Shown: positions 43,800-53,210, counted from the first letter of the stretch. The stretch: DNA of 64,000 nt from Brevibacillus_C sp046036945 (GCF_046036945.1 NZ_JBJQOQ010000014.1:1-64000); one strand, 5' to 3'. The notes: generated from the sequence alone by a model not told the origin. Translations and numbers: made by a program.

Positions 43800-44624
43800 A
43801 TGCATGTCTGGAGAAATAAGCCGGAAATAGGTATACACCTTTATTCGACAACAAGACAGTTTGTTATTGAGAAGAATCATTATACGTCTTGGAAGATGAT
43901 CATTCCGGAATGTGGCAGTCTTCGTTTCGAAATAAAAAACCAAACAGGTATTGCAACCTTTGGTGACGTTGTCTTATTTCCACCGAGAATATCCTTTCGT
44001 CATGAAATCTTATCGAAATTAACGTTTCATTCCCTATTCTTCACGTGGTTTCAGCCAGAGGATTACACGTTCGATCACCAACAGTATCCATTTGGAAAAA
44101 TAACTCTTGAAGACACAGTTCGCCTATCTACGATCTGCGACTTTTTTAGGGAAAGTCTTCTGCGCAAGGATGTGATCAGCCAAGATTGGAAGAATCATCT
44201 ATTGCACGAAATCCTGTATCAGTTTTTCTTGAAGAATCAACCAAAACAATTCACCAGACCGGCGTTAAAAAATGATCGATTGATAAAACAGGCAGTGGAA
44301 TTTATCGAGGAACATATGTCTCATCCGATAAGCATAAAGTCAGTCTCCTCTTTATTTGGCCTGAGTCAAGGCCAATTCACACGCAGATTTAAGGAGGCTT
44401 ACGGGGTTTCACCTATTGAATACTTGACATTATTGCGGATTAAAAAAGCACAAGTGCTTTTGCTTAATTCAAATTTAACGATTGATGATATTGCAACGCG
44501 ATGCGGGTACCAAAGCGGGTTTTATTTAAGTAGAATTTTCTCGTCAAAAATCAACATTACGCCATCACAATACCGAAAGGAACATGGCTCTTTTATCGGT
44601 TTTTTTCATGTGGCCCAACCATGA
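43800..44624 (+). CDS. AraC-family transcriptional regulator
   Basis: 274 aa. N-terminal cupin-like effector domain (about 1-130) and C-terminal double HTH (about 160-265): ISIKSVSSLFGLSQGQFTRRFKEAYGVSPIEYLTLLRIKKAQVLLLNSNLTIDDIATRCGYQSGFYLSRIFSSKINITPSQYRKEHG. AAAGGGGAG precedes ATG 43800. It is monocistronic with a terminator, directly upstream of the amidohydrolase/Rieske/ABC operon, and is the likely activator of that operon (inference from position). Confidence 0.9.
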   Translation: MHVWRNKPEIGIHLYSTTRQFVIEKNHYTSWKMIIPECGSLRFEIKNQTGIATFGDVVLFPPRISFRHEILSKLTFHSLFFTWFQPEDYTFDHQQYPFGKITLEDTVRLSTICDFFRESLLRKDVISQDWKNHLLHEILYQFFLKNQPKQFTRPALKNDRLIKQAVEFIEEHMSHPISIKSVSSLFGLSQGQFTRRFKEAYGVSPIEYLTLLRIKKAQVLLLNSNLTIDDIATRCGYQSGFYLSRIFSSKINITPSQYRKEHGSFIGFFHVAQP

Positions 44625-44654
44625 GAAAACATAAAAATTGGATCAGAACCCTTC

Positions 44655-44692
44655 TCCAAAGCCCTCTGGCTAAAGAGAAGGGTTTTTTTATG
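44655..44692 (+). terminator. Rho-independent terminator of the AraC gene
   Basis: CCCTTCTC / GAGAAGGGTTTTTT with an 18-base loop. Confidence 0.75.
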
Positions 44693-44734
44693 CTTCAGGA
44701 CAGAGAGTGAGATTTTGTATATAAACAGAATAAA

Positions 44735-44771
44735 AATGTGCATGTTTGGATTCTGCACATTTAATTATAAT
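44735..44771 (+). promoter_or_regulatory. Promoter/operator of the amidohydrolase operon
   Basis: Perfect inverted repeat AATGTGCA-N11-TGCACATT (44735-44761) covering the -35 zone, followed by -10 TATAAT (44766-44771), 41 bases before the first start codon. It is a candidate site for the AraC regulator or another repressor. Confidence 0.65.
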
Positions 44772-44812
44772 GGCGTTACGAATGTTGGAAAATATTTGGA
44801 GGTGTAAACGAT

Positions 44813-45928
44813 ATGTCTGCTTCAATTAGTGACAAACAATCATTGCAAAAGACAGCGGTCATAGATTGCGATATCCATCATTCCATGGAAAGGATCGAGG
44901 ACTTGTTTCCTTATCTGCCAAGAGTGTACCGGGATCAAATTGGAGCATGGGGTCCACAATTGCCGGAATTTGGAATGTTGGATGGAGCCGGCTTGAGAGG
45001 GTTTAGGCATGATTCGTTTCCTCAAAACAATAAGCCGCCAGGCTCGGATTTGAGCATAATGCGGGATCAATTGTTGGATGCATACGACATTGACTACGGG
45101 ATACTGACCGGCCAGTTTTTCAAGCATTATGCCAGCTACCATATCGAATACTCGGCAGCTCTTTGCTCGGCCCATAATGATTGGACAGTGGAGCATTGGC
45201 TGGATAAAGACGACAGGTTGAGAGGATCGATTCTGGTACCAATCCACGATTCGAAACTGGCGGTAAAAGAAATTGAACGAATGGCAAAAGATAAGCGAAT
45301 GGTGCAGGTTATCACTGTCGGTGGTTCCAGATATCCATATGGGCAGCGTGTGTTTCATCCGATTTACGAGAAGTGCGTCGAGTATAATCTCCCGTTTGCT
45401 ATTCATAGCGGATTGGAAGGGGCGGGATTCCTGGGAACCGCAACCGGGGTTGGCTATCCGAGTCATTACCTTGAATATAAAACAATCGGAGCAGGTGCAT
45501 TTATTGCTCACTTGGCGAGTTTTATCTTCGAAGGAGTATTCGAAATATTCTCTGCATTGAAGGTTGGTTTTCTTGAGGCGGGTATTCACTGGGTGGCCCC
45601 AGCACTATGGCAGTTCGACAATGACTGGAAGTGCCTGCGCAATCAGACGCCATGGGTGAAAAAACCCCCTAGTGAATACTACAAGAGCAATGTTTTCGTT
45701 GGTCAACAACCGCTAGAGCAATCTCCCGACAAAAACGCGATGCTCCAATCATTAAAATGGATGAACGCGAAAGAAAATCTCGTATTTTGCAGCAATTACC
45801 CCCGCTGGGACTTTGAATCACCAATCGAGGTTCTTGCAGCGGAACTGGACGCCGGGCTTCGGGAAAACATCTTGTTTGCCAATGCCAGCGAAATCTATCA
45901 TTTACCTCGTCGCAAGGAGAGTGATTAA
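44813..45928 (+). CDS. Amidohydrolase-2 family protein A (altered metal site)
   Basis: 371 aa TIM-barrel protein of the Amidohydro_2 family, which includes ACMSD- and resorcylate-type decarboxylases and lactonases. It keeps IDCDIHH (18-23) and PFAIHSG. At the C-terminal metal/catalytic position, however, it reads CSNYPRWDFESP, with Asn328 and Arg331 where its paralogue has CSDYPHWDFDSP. Asp at this position is a ligand or catalytic base in the family, so activity is probably changed or lost. Second-last gene-length match with the paralogue (both 371 aa) argues for duplication. GGAGGTG precedes the ATG. Confidence 0.85.
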   Translation: MSASISDKQSLQKTAVIDCDIHHSMERIEDLFPYLPRVYRDQIGAWGPQLPEFGMLDGAGLRGFRHDSFPQNNKPPGSDLSIMRDQLLDAYDIDYGILTGQFFKHYASYHIEYSAALCSAHNDWTVEHWLDKDDRLRGSILVPIHDSKLAVKEIERMAKDKRMVQVITVGGSRYPYGQRVFHPIYEKCVEYNLPFAIHSGLEGAGFLGTATGVGYPSHYLEYKTIGAGAFIAHLASFIFEGVFEIFSALKVGFLEAGIHWVAPALWQFDNDWKCLRNQTPWVKKPPSEYYKSNVFVGQQPLEQSPDKNAMLQSLKWMNAKENLVFCSNYPRWDFESPIEVLAAELDAGLRENILFANASEIYHLPRRKESD

Positions 45929-45929
45929 C

Positions 45930-46301
45930 GTGGGCCGGCATCATATCGGTGTGCTGAAGGAATTTAAGCAAGGACAATGCAAAATTGTGGAAGTTGAAAA
46001 CAAAAGCATTGGTATCTACAACCTTGGCGGGGAACTTTACGGCTTGCGGAACATCTGCCCCCATCAAAATGCGCCGCTTTGCAGAGGAGTGATTGGACCG
46101 CTGATTGTCTCTCATGCTCCCAACACATTGGAATATGAACGCGAAGGAGAAATTGTTCACTGCCCATGGCATAGCTGGGAGTTTGATATCAAGACTGGGT
46201 GTTTGATCGTGGATCCGAAGATGAGAACCAAGTCGTACGAGGTCACGGTAGAAAGATTTGATGTCTCTGTTGAGGATGGGGATGTGTACATTCAGGTATG
46301 A
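45930..46301 (+). CDS. Rieske [2Fe-2S] ferredoxin
   Basis: 123 aa. Cluster ligands CPHQNAPLC and CPWHSWEF (Cys-x-His ... Cys-x2-His) are intact, with the region between unusually long (GPLIVSHAPNTLEYEREGEIV). It should carry electrons to an oxygenase or serve as the Rieske component of one. GTG 45930 is the start (AAGGAG upstream), two bases past the stop of amidohydrolase A; longer frames lie in that gene. No terminal oxygenase or reductase is encoded nearby. Confidence 0.9.
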   Translation: MGRHHIGVLKEFKQGQCKIVEVENKSIGIYNLGGELYGLRNICPHQNAPLCRGVIGPLIVSHAPNTLEYEREGEIVHCPWHSWEFDIKTGCLIVDPKMRTKSYEVTVERFDVSVEDGDVYIQV

Positions 46302-46347
46302 GTGATTGACGAAGATTACTTTTTCCAATCGAAAGGGAGGGATACGA

Positions 46348-47463
46348 ATGGCTACTGAATTGAGTGTACAGAGAAAAAAGACAAAAACCGCGATTATTGA
46401 TTGCGACATCCATCATAACATTGCTGGACTTAAAGACCTTTACCCATACTTGTCAAAAAAATATCGAGATCAGATCGACCACTGGGGAGATCAACTGCCT
46501 CTGCTGCCTTTTCTCAAAGGAGGGGGAGTCAAGGGACGGAGAAACGACTCCTTTCCGGAAAATGGGAGACCCGCTGCCGGTGATTTGGACTTTTTGCAAA
46601 AACAGTTACTTGATGAATACAACATAAGGTACGGGATTTTAACTGGACAACACTACAGAATCTATGCAAGTCAACAAGTCGAATACGCCGAGGCGCTTTG
46701 TGCGGCGCACAACGATTGGACAATAGACCAATGGCTGGATAAGTGTGACAAATTGCGGGCTTCCATCTTCGTACCCATCCAGGATCCGCTTCTGGCAGCC
46801 AAAGAGATTGATCGCATGGCAAAAGATAAACGAATGGTGCAAGTCATTACCGTTTCCGGAGCGAGAATGCCATACGGGCAACGCTTTTATTATCCGATCT
46901 ACGAGAAATGCGTCGAGTATAATCTGCCCTTTGCGATTCACGTTGGATATGAAGGCGATGGCATTTTCGGAACGCCAACTAGTGTCGGGTATCCAAGTCA
47001 TTACGCTGAGTGGAAAGCATTACGCCCCCCGTCATTCATGGCTCATTTGGCCAGCTTCATCTACGAAGGTGTATTCGAGCGCTTTCCTACACTAAAAGTA
47101 GGATTAATTGAAGGTGGATTCTATTGGGTTGCGCCATTTTTGTGGAAAATGGATCATGATTGGAAATCGTTGCACACCCAGGTACCTTGGTTGAAAAAAC
47201 CGCCAAGTGAATACTACAAGAGCAATGTATTTATCGGGTCGCAACCCGTGCAGGAAACACCGGAGAAAGAGATATTTGTCCAGCATATGGAATGGTTGAA
47301 CGCGAAAGATAATCTTGTATTTTGCAGTGATTATCCGCACTGGGATTTTGATTCTCCCACGCATGCTTTTCCTGCAAAGCTAGACCCTGAACTGAGAAAC
47401 AACATTTTCTACAATAACGCAAGCAAGTTGTACAAATTACCGCCTCTGGATGAAGTCGAGTAA
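46348..47463 (+). CDS. Amidohydrolase-2 family protein B (canonical metal site)
   Basis: 371 aa paralogue of protein A, colinear throughout. It has IDCDIHH (18-23), PFAIHVG and the complete CSDYPHWDFDSP (Asp328), so it should be the active metal-dependent hydrolase or decarboxylase. ATG 46348 follows AAAGGGAGGG; the upstream frame is not needed. With A it may form a hetero-oligomer of active and structural or specificity subunits (inference). Confidence 0.88.
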   Translation: MATELSVQRKKTKTAIIDCDIHHNIAGLKDLYPYLSKKYRDQIDHWGDQLPLLPFLKGGGVKGRRNDSFPENGRPAAGDLDFLQKQLLDEYNIRYGILTGQHYRIYASQQVEYAEALCAAHNDWTIDQWLDKCDKLRASIFVPIQDPLLAAKEIDRMAKDKRMVQVITVSGARMPYGQRFYYPIYEKCVEYNLPFAIHVGYEGDGIFGTPTSVGYPSHYAEWKALRPPSFMAHLASFIYEGVFERFPTLKVGLIEGGFYWVAPFLWKMDHDWKSLHTQVPWLKKPPSEYYKSNVFIGSQPVQETPEKEIFVQHMEWLNAKDNLVFCSDYPHWDFDSPTHAFPAKLDPELRNNIFYNNASKLYKLPPLDEVE

Positions 47464-47533
47464 GGTTAGACGGATTTACGGGGGGTAACCCAAGCTAGAT
47501 AAAAAAATAGAGATGGTAAGGGGTAGTTGGAAA

Positions 47534-49114
47534 ATGCGTAAATATCTCACTCCGTTCCTATGTCTGGTTGTCTCCTTAACTCTTGTTTTTCAAGGCTGTT
47601 CTTCCGGGACTCAATCTAGTGAAGTCACTAAATCAGAAGGGGCGAGTAGTGGTCAAAGCGGCGCAAACACTAAGGTCCTTACCATCGCCCAAGCTTCTGA
47701 TCTGAAAACGTTTGATACCCAAAACTCCCGCAACACGCCGACAGCAACTGTTCTGCGCAATATGTTCAATCATTTGATGAAATTGCAACCAGGCAAGGCA
47801 CCCGAGCCGGAATTGGTGCAGAGCTATGAGCAAGTTGATGATGTAACATGGAAATTCAAGTTAAAAGAGGGAGTAAAGTTTCATAACGGAGACACATTGA
47901 CATCGAATGACGTGAAATTCACATTGGACCGGATTTCAAAGGATAAAACGGTCCTGGAGTATGTCTATTACAACAGAATCATTACAGATGTCAAGGTAAT
48001 TGACGATTTGCAATTTGAAATCATTACGAAAACCAAAGCGCCCACATTATTGAATTTGTTGGTTAAGAACGGTTCGGAGATTCTGCCCAAGAAATACATC
48101 GAGGAAAACGGCTGGGATAATTTCCTGAAAAATCCAGTTGGGACGGGTCCGTACAAGTATGTGAAGTGGATAAAAGACGATCGTGTCATTCTGGAGAAAT
48201 ACCCGGAGTATTTCGATGGCGGGGAAAGAGAGTGGGACCAAGTGATTGTACGCGCTATTCCGGAAAACTCTACAAGAGTAAGCGAGCTTTTGACCGGCGG
48301 AGTCGACCTTGCCGTAAACATCCCGCCCAACGAATGGGATCGTATCGAAAATTCCCAAGGATTGTCATTGATTAAGCAGGGACATACAAGAGTCATGACC
48401 TTGATCTTGCGTACCGGTGAAGGGCACGTGACAAGCAATCCAAGGGTTCGGGAAGCGATTGAGCTGGCAATCGACAAGAAAGCATTGATTACAAATGTGT
48501 TGAAAAACGCAGGAAACGAGATCCGAACAAGGGTAGCAGAAGGAATATTTGGTGCAGATCCGGATCTGCAAAACACTTCTCTATACGATCCTGAGCGAGC
48601 CAAGCAGTTGTTGGCTGAAGTTGGATATCCAAACGGAGTCGAGCTGACGCTTCAAGCACCGAAAGGAAGATATTTGCTTGACAGCGAGGTCGCTGAGATG
48701 GTAGCAGCAATGCTCACTCAGGCAGGATTTAAGGTGAATTTGGAAATTCTTGAATTTAGCGCACTGTCCAATGTGTACACTACACCCCATGCAATTAAGG
48801 ACATGATGTTAATCGGTTTGGCGGATGACTTGCTGGATGCTTCGTACGTATTGACTCAATTCTACGCAGAAAATGCCGATCAATTAATGGATTACCACAA
48901 TGCAGAGATTGATGAATTGTACGAAAAGGCTGCAAGCAGTCTTGATATGGAAGAGCGCAAACAAGCATTTTACCGAATTCAGAAAATTGCGTCCGATGAA
49001 CGTCCGCAAATCCCTCTGTATCAAGAAAAATCGATTTACGGTGTGAATGACAGAATTACCTTTACCCCAAGATTCGATGAGCAGATTTACTTCGATACCA
49101 TCACCAGGAAATAA
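47534..49114 (+). CDS. Peptide/nickel-type ABC binding lipoprotein (OppA/DppA)
   Basis: 526 aa SBP_bac_5 protein. Signal peptide MRKYLTPFLCLVVSLTLVFQGC with lipobox Cys at about 22. Family text: VRPGVKFHNGDTLTSNDVKFTLDRI-like (LKEGVKFHNGDTLTSNDVKFTLDRI), PVGTGPYKYVKW and NPRVREAIELAIDKKALI. Binds di/oligopeptides, nickel or small organic ligands in relatives. In this operon the ligand is probably the substrate of the amidohydrolases. Confidence 0.9.
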   Translation: MRKYLTPFLCLVVSLTLVFQGCSSGTQSSEVTKSEGASSGQSGANTKVLTIAQASDLKTFDTQNSRNTPTATVLRNMFNHLMKLQPGKAPEPELVQSYEQVDDVTWKFKLKEGVKFHNGDTLTSNDVKFTLDRISKDKTVLEYVYYNRIITDVKVIDDLQFEIITKTKAPTLLNLLVKNGSEILPKKYIEENGWDNFLKNPVGTGPYKYVKWIKDDRVILEKYPEYFDGGEREWDQVIVRAIPENSTRVSELLTGGVDLAVNIPPNEWDRIENSQGLSLIKQGHTRVMTLILRTGEGHVTSNPRVREAIELAIDKKALITNVLKNAGNEIRTRVAEGIFGADPDLQNTSLYDPERAKQLLAEVGYPNGVELTLQAPKGRYLLDSEVAEMVAAMLTQAGFKVNLEILEFSALSNVYTTPHAIKDMMLIGLADDLLDASYVLTQFYAENADQLMDYHNAEIDELYEKAASSLDMEERKQAFYRIQKIASDERPQIPLYQEKSIYGVNDRITFTPRFDEQIYFDTITRK

Positions 49115-49137
49115 AGCAGCTTTGTTTCAAGAAATGA

Positions 49138-49190
49138 GGCGGGAGAGTGGGACTTCACACAACGGCAGAGGGCTTTCTCTCCCGGCTTTC
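49138..49190 (+). terminator. Intercistronic hairpin after the binding-protein gene
   Basis: GGCGGGAGAG / CTCTCCCGGC with a long loop and TTTC. Probably an attenuator that keeps binding protein in excess over permease. Confidence 0.45.
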
Positions 49191-49296
49191 TATATCGTGG
49201 GACTGACGCTGGATACAGGCAAGTAGTATCCAGTTTTCGACTGCTCAGCAGTTGCATGTACGCTGGAAACAATTTTATACAAGAGCAGGTGAAACA

Positions 49297-50214
49297 ATGA
49301 CCAAATTTTTGATACAACGACTCGTTCAGCTAATCATTGTCCTTTTCCTGATCTCACTCATCGTTTTCGGGCTGATCCATGTTGCTGGGGATCCTGTTGC
49401 GTTAATGATGCCGATCGGTTCTACGCAAGAAGAAATCGAGATCTTCCGTGAATCATTAGGATTAAACAAGCCTTTTCTTGTTCAATACTGGATTTTCTTT
49501 CAGAACATGTTGCAAGATGATTTCGGCCAATCGTTTCGCTACAATAGCGCTGCTTTGCCCATTGTATTGGAAAGACTGCCTGCAACCTTTGAGCTTGCCT
49601 TTGCTTCCATGATAGTGGCAACAATCATTTCAGTTCCGCTCGGGATTTGGTCGGCAACCAGAAGGAATTCATTTCTTGATCTATTCATCACAGGCGGTTC
49701 TGTGTTGGGGAAAGCAATGCCAAACTTTTGGCTCGGTATCATGTTGATTTTGCTCTTTTCCGTAAGTTTCCAAATATTCCCGGTCTCTGGTCGCGGATCG
49801 ATTGAACATTTGATATTGCCGGCTGTCACATTAGGCACCGCTGTTGCCGCTACGATGACGCGGCTGATCCGCTCCAGTATGCTGGAGGTTCTTAATCAAG
49901 ACTATGTACGAACAGCAAAGAGCAAGGGGTTGCGGGATTTTTTTGTGATTTACAAGCACGCGTTTCGCAATACTTTAATCCCCGTTATTACGATAATCGC
50001 ACTGCAGGTGTCAACTTTGGTAAGCGGTGCACTCATTACCGAAACGGTATTCGCATGGCCGGGTTTGGGTCAATTAATTGTTCAAGCAGTCAACGGCAGG
50101 GATATGGCGATCGTTCAAGCTGCTGTATTTGTCGTGGCGACTATTGTGGTACTCATTAACTTGATAACCGACCTGCTTTATCGTGTGATTGATCCGAGAA
50201 TCAAGTTCAAATAG
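49297..50214 (+). CDS. ABC permease (DppB/OppB-type)
   Basis: 305 aa with six helices. N-terminal signature RLVQLIIVLFLISLIVFGLIHVAGDPV, EAA loop DYVRTAKSKGLRDFFVIYKHAFRNTLIPVIT and C-terminal VNLITDLLYRVIDPRIKF are classical. ATG 49297 after GCAGGTG. Pairs with the DppC-type subunit downstream. Confidence 0.92.
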   Translation: MTKFLIQRLVQLIIVLFLISLIVFGLIHVAGDPVALMMPIGSTQEEIEIFRESLGLNKPFLVQYWIFFQNMLQDDFGQSFRYNSAALPIVLERLPATFELAFASMIVATIISVPLGIWSATRRNSFLDLFITGGSVLGKAMPNFWLGIMLILLFSVSFQIFPVSGRGSIEHLILPAVTLGTAVAATMTRLIRSSMLEVLNQDYVRTAKSKGLRDFFVIYKHAFRNTLIPVITIIALQVSTLVSGALITETVFAWPGLGQLIVQAVNGRDMAIVQAAVFVVATIVVLINLITDLLYRVIDPRIKFK

Positions 50215-50230
50215 GAAAGGGGAATCGGGA

Positions 50231-51163
50231 ATGGAGTACGACATGCCGGCCTCCTCAACAGATGTATCGATTCATGGTAGTCGAACAGAAACGAAAAAAA
50301 AGCAACTGAAACGCTGGCTTCAGCTTTTGTTTCAGAGTAAAACGGGAACAGTTGGAGCGATCATAACGCTCATCGTTTGTTTGGTCGGAATCTTCGCTCC
50401 GCAGATTTCCCCTTATACTCCTGATGAAATCAACCCTGCACATATGTTAGTTCCTCCTTTCTGGGTCGAAGGGGGCACTAGTGAACATATTCTCGGGACA
50501 GATCAGATGGGCAGGGATATAGTAAGCCGAATCATTTATGGAACGCAAATTTCACTCCTGGTTGGAGTTTGTTCCGTGGTACTGTCAGGATTGATTGGAT
50601 TGTTTATCGGATTGATTTCCGGTTATTACGGAAAATGGATCGATATTGTTTCGATGCGTCTTGTGGATGCCTTTCTAGCCATACCAAACATTTTGTTTAC
50701 ATTAGTCGTATTAGGGGTGGTTGGACCCGGAGTTGTAACGTTGATCTTTGTTATTGGCGTAACGAATTGGGTTTCCTACGCGCGAATCGTCCGCGGAGAA
50801 GTATTAAGCATCAAAGAAAGAGAATTTGTGAAAGCAGCTCGTACGATAGGCGTCAGTAACAGAATGATCATTATGCGTCACATTTTTCCTAACATCTTAT
50901 CATCCTTTATCGTCATCTCCACGTTAACGGTTGCTACAACGATTTTGCTTGAAGCTTCATTAAGCTTTTTGGGACTGGGGATACAACCGCCAACCGTTTC
51001 GTGGGGGGGCATGCTAAGCGACGGGCGAAATTACTTGGCCACGAATTGGTGGCTTGCCACGTTTCCGGGATTAGCCATTACGTTTACCGTTCTAGGAATC
51101 ATATTCCTTGGAGACTGGTTGCGCGATATTTTGGATCCGCACTCGCAGGGGAGGGATTTGTAA
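50231..51163 (+). CDS. ABC permease (DppC/OppC-type)
   Basis: 310 aa. N-terminal helix about 40-65, HILGTDQMGRDIVSRIIYGTQISLLVG, EAA loop EFVKAARTIGVSNRMIIMRHIFPNI and DWLRDILDP end. ATG 50231 after AAAGGGGA; the stop is one base before the ATPase gene. Confidence 0.92.
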   Translation: MEYDMPASSTDVSIHGSRTETKKKQLKRWLQLLFQSKTGTVGAIITLIVCLVGIFAPQISPYTPDEINPAHMLVPPFWVEGGTSEHILGTDQMGRDIVSRIIYGTQISLLVGVCSVVLSGLIGLFIGLISGYYGKWIDIVSMRLVDAFLAIPNILFTLVVLGVVGPGVVTLIFVIGVTNWVSYARIVRGEVLSIKEREFVKAARTIGVSNRMIIMRHIFPNILSSFIVISTLTVATTILLEASLSFLGLGIQPPTVSWGGMLSDGRNYLATNWWLATFPGLAITFTVLGIIFLGDWLRDILDPHSQGRDL

Positions 51164-51164
51164 A

Positions 51165-52163
51165 ATGAAGAAAAATAAGGAACATCCGCTGCTCGAGGTT
51201 AAACAACTGAAGACGTGTTTCTCCACTACATATGGACTTGTCCCGATTGTAGATGGTGTCTCGTTTCACATTAACAGGGGTGAAACCGTAGCCGTTGTCG
51301 GAGAGTCTGGATGTGGGAAGAGTGTTACTTCGTTGTCGATTATGGGTCTATTGCCGAAATTGGCGAAAATCGAAAAGGGAGAAATCCTGTTTGAAGGAAA
51401 AGATTTAGGAAAGGCCTCAAAAAAAGAAATGAGGGAAATTCGGGGAAACGAAATTTCAATGATTTTCCAGGAGCCCCTTACTTCATTAAATCCGTTGTTT
51501 ACCATTGGCAATCAACTCTCGGAAGTAATCAGACTCCATGAAAAAGTAAGCAAAAATGAAGCCAGAAAAAAAGGGATTGACATATTGACACGTGTTGGGA
51601 TTGCCCGCGCTGAGAAAATGTATTCGACCTATCCTCATTTATTAAGTGGGGGGATGAGACAAAGAGTTATGATTGCGATGGCGCTTGCCTGCAATCCCAA
51701 GTTATTGATTGCAGATGAACCGACCACTGCGCTGGACGTCACGATTCAGGCCCAAATTCTGCAGCTGATGAGACAGCTTTCACAGGAATTTGGCACCTCA
51801 ATTATGTTAATCACGCATGATCTGGGTGTTGTTGCGGAAATGGCCGACAGGGTGATTGTGATGTACGCCGGACAGGTTGTGGAGCAGGGAGATGTTTATT
51901 CTCTATTTCAAAATCCAAAACACCCCTATACGAAAAGTTTATTAAAAAGCACCCCCAACATTGATCAATCGAATGAAACCCTGGAACCGATTGAAGGTAC
52001 TGTTCCCAGCCCGATGGAGATGCCCAAGGGGTGTCGATTCCATCCGAGATGTCCATGTAAATTGGAGAAATGTGCGAGTGAATCTCCCCAGATGTATCCC
52101 CTTTCGAGGGAACATGATGTTCGCTGTTGGCTTTTTGATGGACCAAGCGAGGTGGCGATATGA
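51165..52163 (+). CDS. ABC ATPase (OppD/DppD-type)
   Basis: 332 aa. Walker A GESGCGKS, signature LSGGMRQR, Walker B LLIADEPTTALDVT, H-loop LITHDLGVVAEMADR and the C-terminal oligopeptide region with four Cys (GCRFHPRCPCKLEKCASESP) that binds an Fe-S cluster in some relatives. Overlaps OppF-type gene by 4 bases. Confidence 0.93.
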   Translation: MKKNKEHPLLEVKQLKTCFSTTYGLVPIVDGVSFHINRGETVAVVGESGCGKSVTSLSIMGLLPKLAKIEKGEILFEGKDLGKASKKEMREIRGNEISMIFQEPLTSLNPLFTIGNQLSEVIRLHEKVSKNEARKKGIDILTRVGIARAEKMYSTYPHLLSGGMRQRVMIAMALACNPKLLIADEPTTALDVTIQAQILQLMRQLSQEFGTSIMLITHDLGVVAEMADRVIVMYAGQVVEQGDVYSLFQNPKHPYTKSLLKSTPNIDQSNETLEPIEGTVPSPMEMPKGCRFHPRCPCKLEKCASESPQMYPLSREHDVRCWLFDGPSEVAI

Positions 52164-53152
52164 GAGGGACAGAGAATGAAAAGTATCTGCTGGAATTGCG
52201 TGCCTTAAAAAAGCATTTCAACCTTTCCGGAGGATGGTTATCAAAAAAGAAGGAAGTGTTGCGGGCAGTTGACGGCATTGATCTGCAAATAAAAAAAGGG
52301 GAGACGGTAGGGATTGTAGGAGAGTCCGGCTGCGGCAAGTCTACGACTGGCAATATGGTTGTTCAACTGCTGGAACCAACGGAAGGGCAAATCTTGTTTG
52401 AAGGGAGAGATTTGTTCTCCATGACAAAAGAAGAGTTGGCAAGCAGGAGACCTGATATTCAAATGATCTTTCAGGATCCTTTTTCCTCGCTAAACCCTCG
52501 AATGCGAGTCTTCGATATCATTGCGGAGCCGCTGCGGACCCACAAAAAAGCAGGAGGAGCAGAGCTGGGAAAACGAGTGGCAGATTTAATGGATACCGTG
52601 GGATTAAGCAAGACGTATGCGCACCGTTTTCCACATGAATTTAGCGGGGGACAAAGACAAAGGGTCGGAATCGCCAGGGCCTTGGCTCTTAATCCGAAGC
52701 TAATTGTTTGTGATGAGCCGGTATCAGCGCTAGATGTGTCAATACAGGCCCAGATCCTAAACTTGCTTCAATCCTTGCAAAAAGAATTTCAACTGACGTA
52801 TATGTTTATCGCCCACGGTATACCCGCGATTAAGTATATCAGTGATCGCATTGCTGTTATGTATTTGGGAAAAATTGTGGAAGTCGGCGAGAAGGAGCAG
52901 ATCTTCCAACAACCCCTACATCCTTACACCAAAGGGTTGTTGTCAGCCGTTCCCGTACCAGACCCCTTTAGAAGAAATGAGAGAGGTCGAATTTTCTTAA
53001 GTGGTGAAATTCCAAATGCCATCAACCCTCCATCTGGTTGTCGTTTTCACACGAGATGTCCTTATGCAGATAAAAAGTGCAAGGAAGAGGTCCCTTCATT
53101 GCGTGAAATTGGGCCAGGTCAACAGGTTGCTTGTCATTATTCGGTAGTGTGA
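52160..53152 (+). CDS. ABC ATPase (OppF/DppF-type)
   Basis: 330 aa. Walker A GESGCGKST, signature FSGGQRQR, Walker B LIVCDEPVSALDVS, Cys-rich C-terminal GCRFHTRCPYADKKCKEE. The H-loop reads FIAHGIPAIKYISDR, where the family has HDL; the His is kept. Last gene of the operon, followed by a terminator. Confidence 0.93.
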   Translation: MRGTENEKYLLELRALKKHFNLSGGWLSKKKEVLRAVDGIDLQIKKGETVGIVGESGCGKSTTGNMVVQLLEPTEGQILFEGRDLFSMTKEELASRRPDIQMIFQDPFSSLNPRMRVFDIIAEPLRTHKKAGGAELGKRVADLMDTVGLSKTYAHRFPHEFSGGQRQRVGIARALALNPKLIVCDEPVSALDVSIQAQILNLLQSLQKEFQLTYMFIAHGIPAIKYISDRIAVMYLGKIVEVGEKEQIFQQPLHPYTKGLLSAVPVPDPFRRNERGRIFLSGEIPNAINPPSGCRFHTRCPYADKKCKEEVPSLREIGPGQQVACHYSVV

Positions 53153-53179
53153 GTTATACGTAATGGCCATGGAAAACAG

Positions 53180-53206
53180 ACAAGAGGGGCAGCTCACCCC
53201 TCTTCA
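53180..53206. terminator. Convergent terminator
   Basis: AAGAGGGG-CAGCTCA-CCCCTCTT between the ABC operon and the SDR gene. Confidence 0.65.
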
Positions 53207-53210
53207 TCAC

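Noticed and set aside
44735..44761. Considered a catabolite (cre) or CRP-type site
   Set aside because: Does not match the cre consensus, and Bacillales lack a classical CRP; left as an unassigned dyad.
51165..53152. Considered a nickel-specific (NikD/E) assignment for the two ATPases
   Set aside because: Sequence cannot separate nickel from peptide subfamilies by eye, and the context points to an organic ligand.
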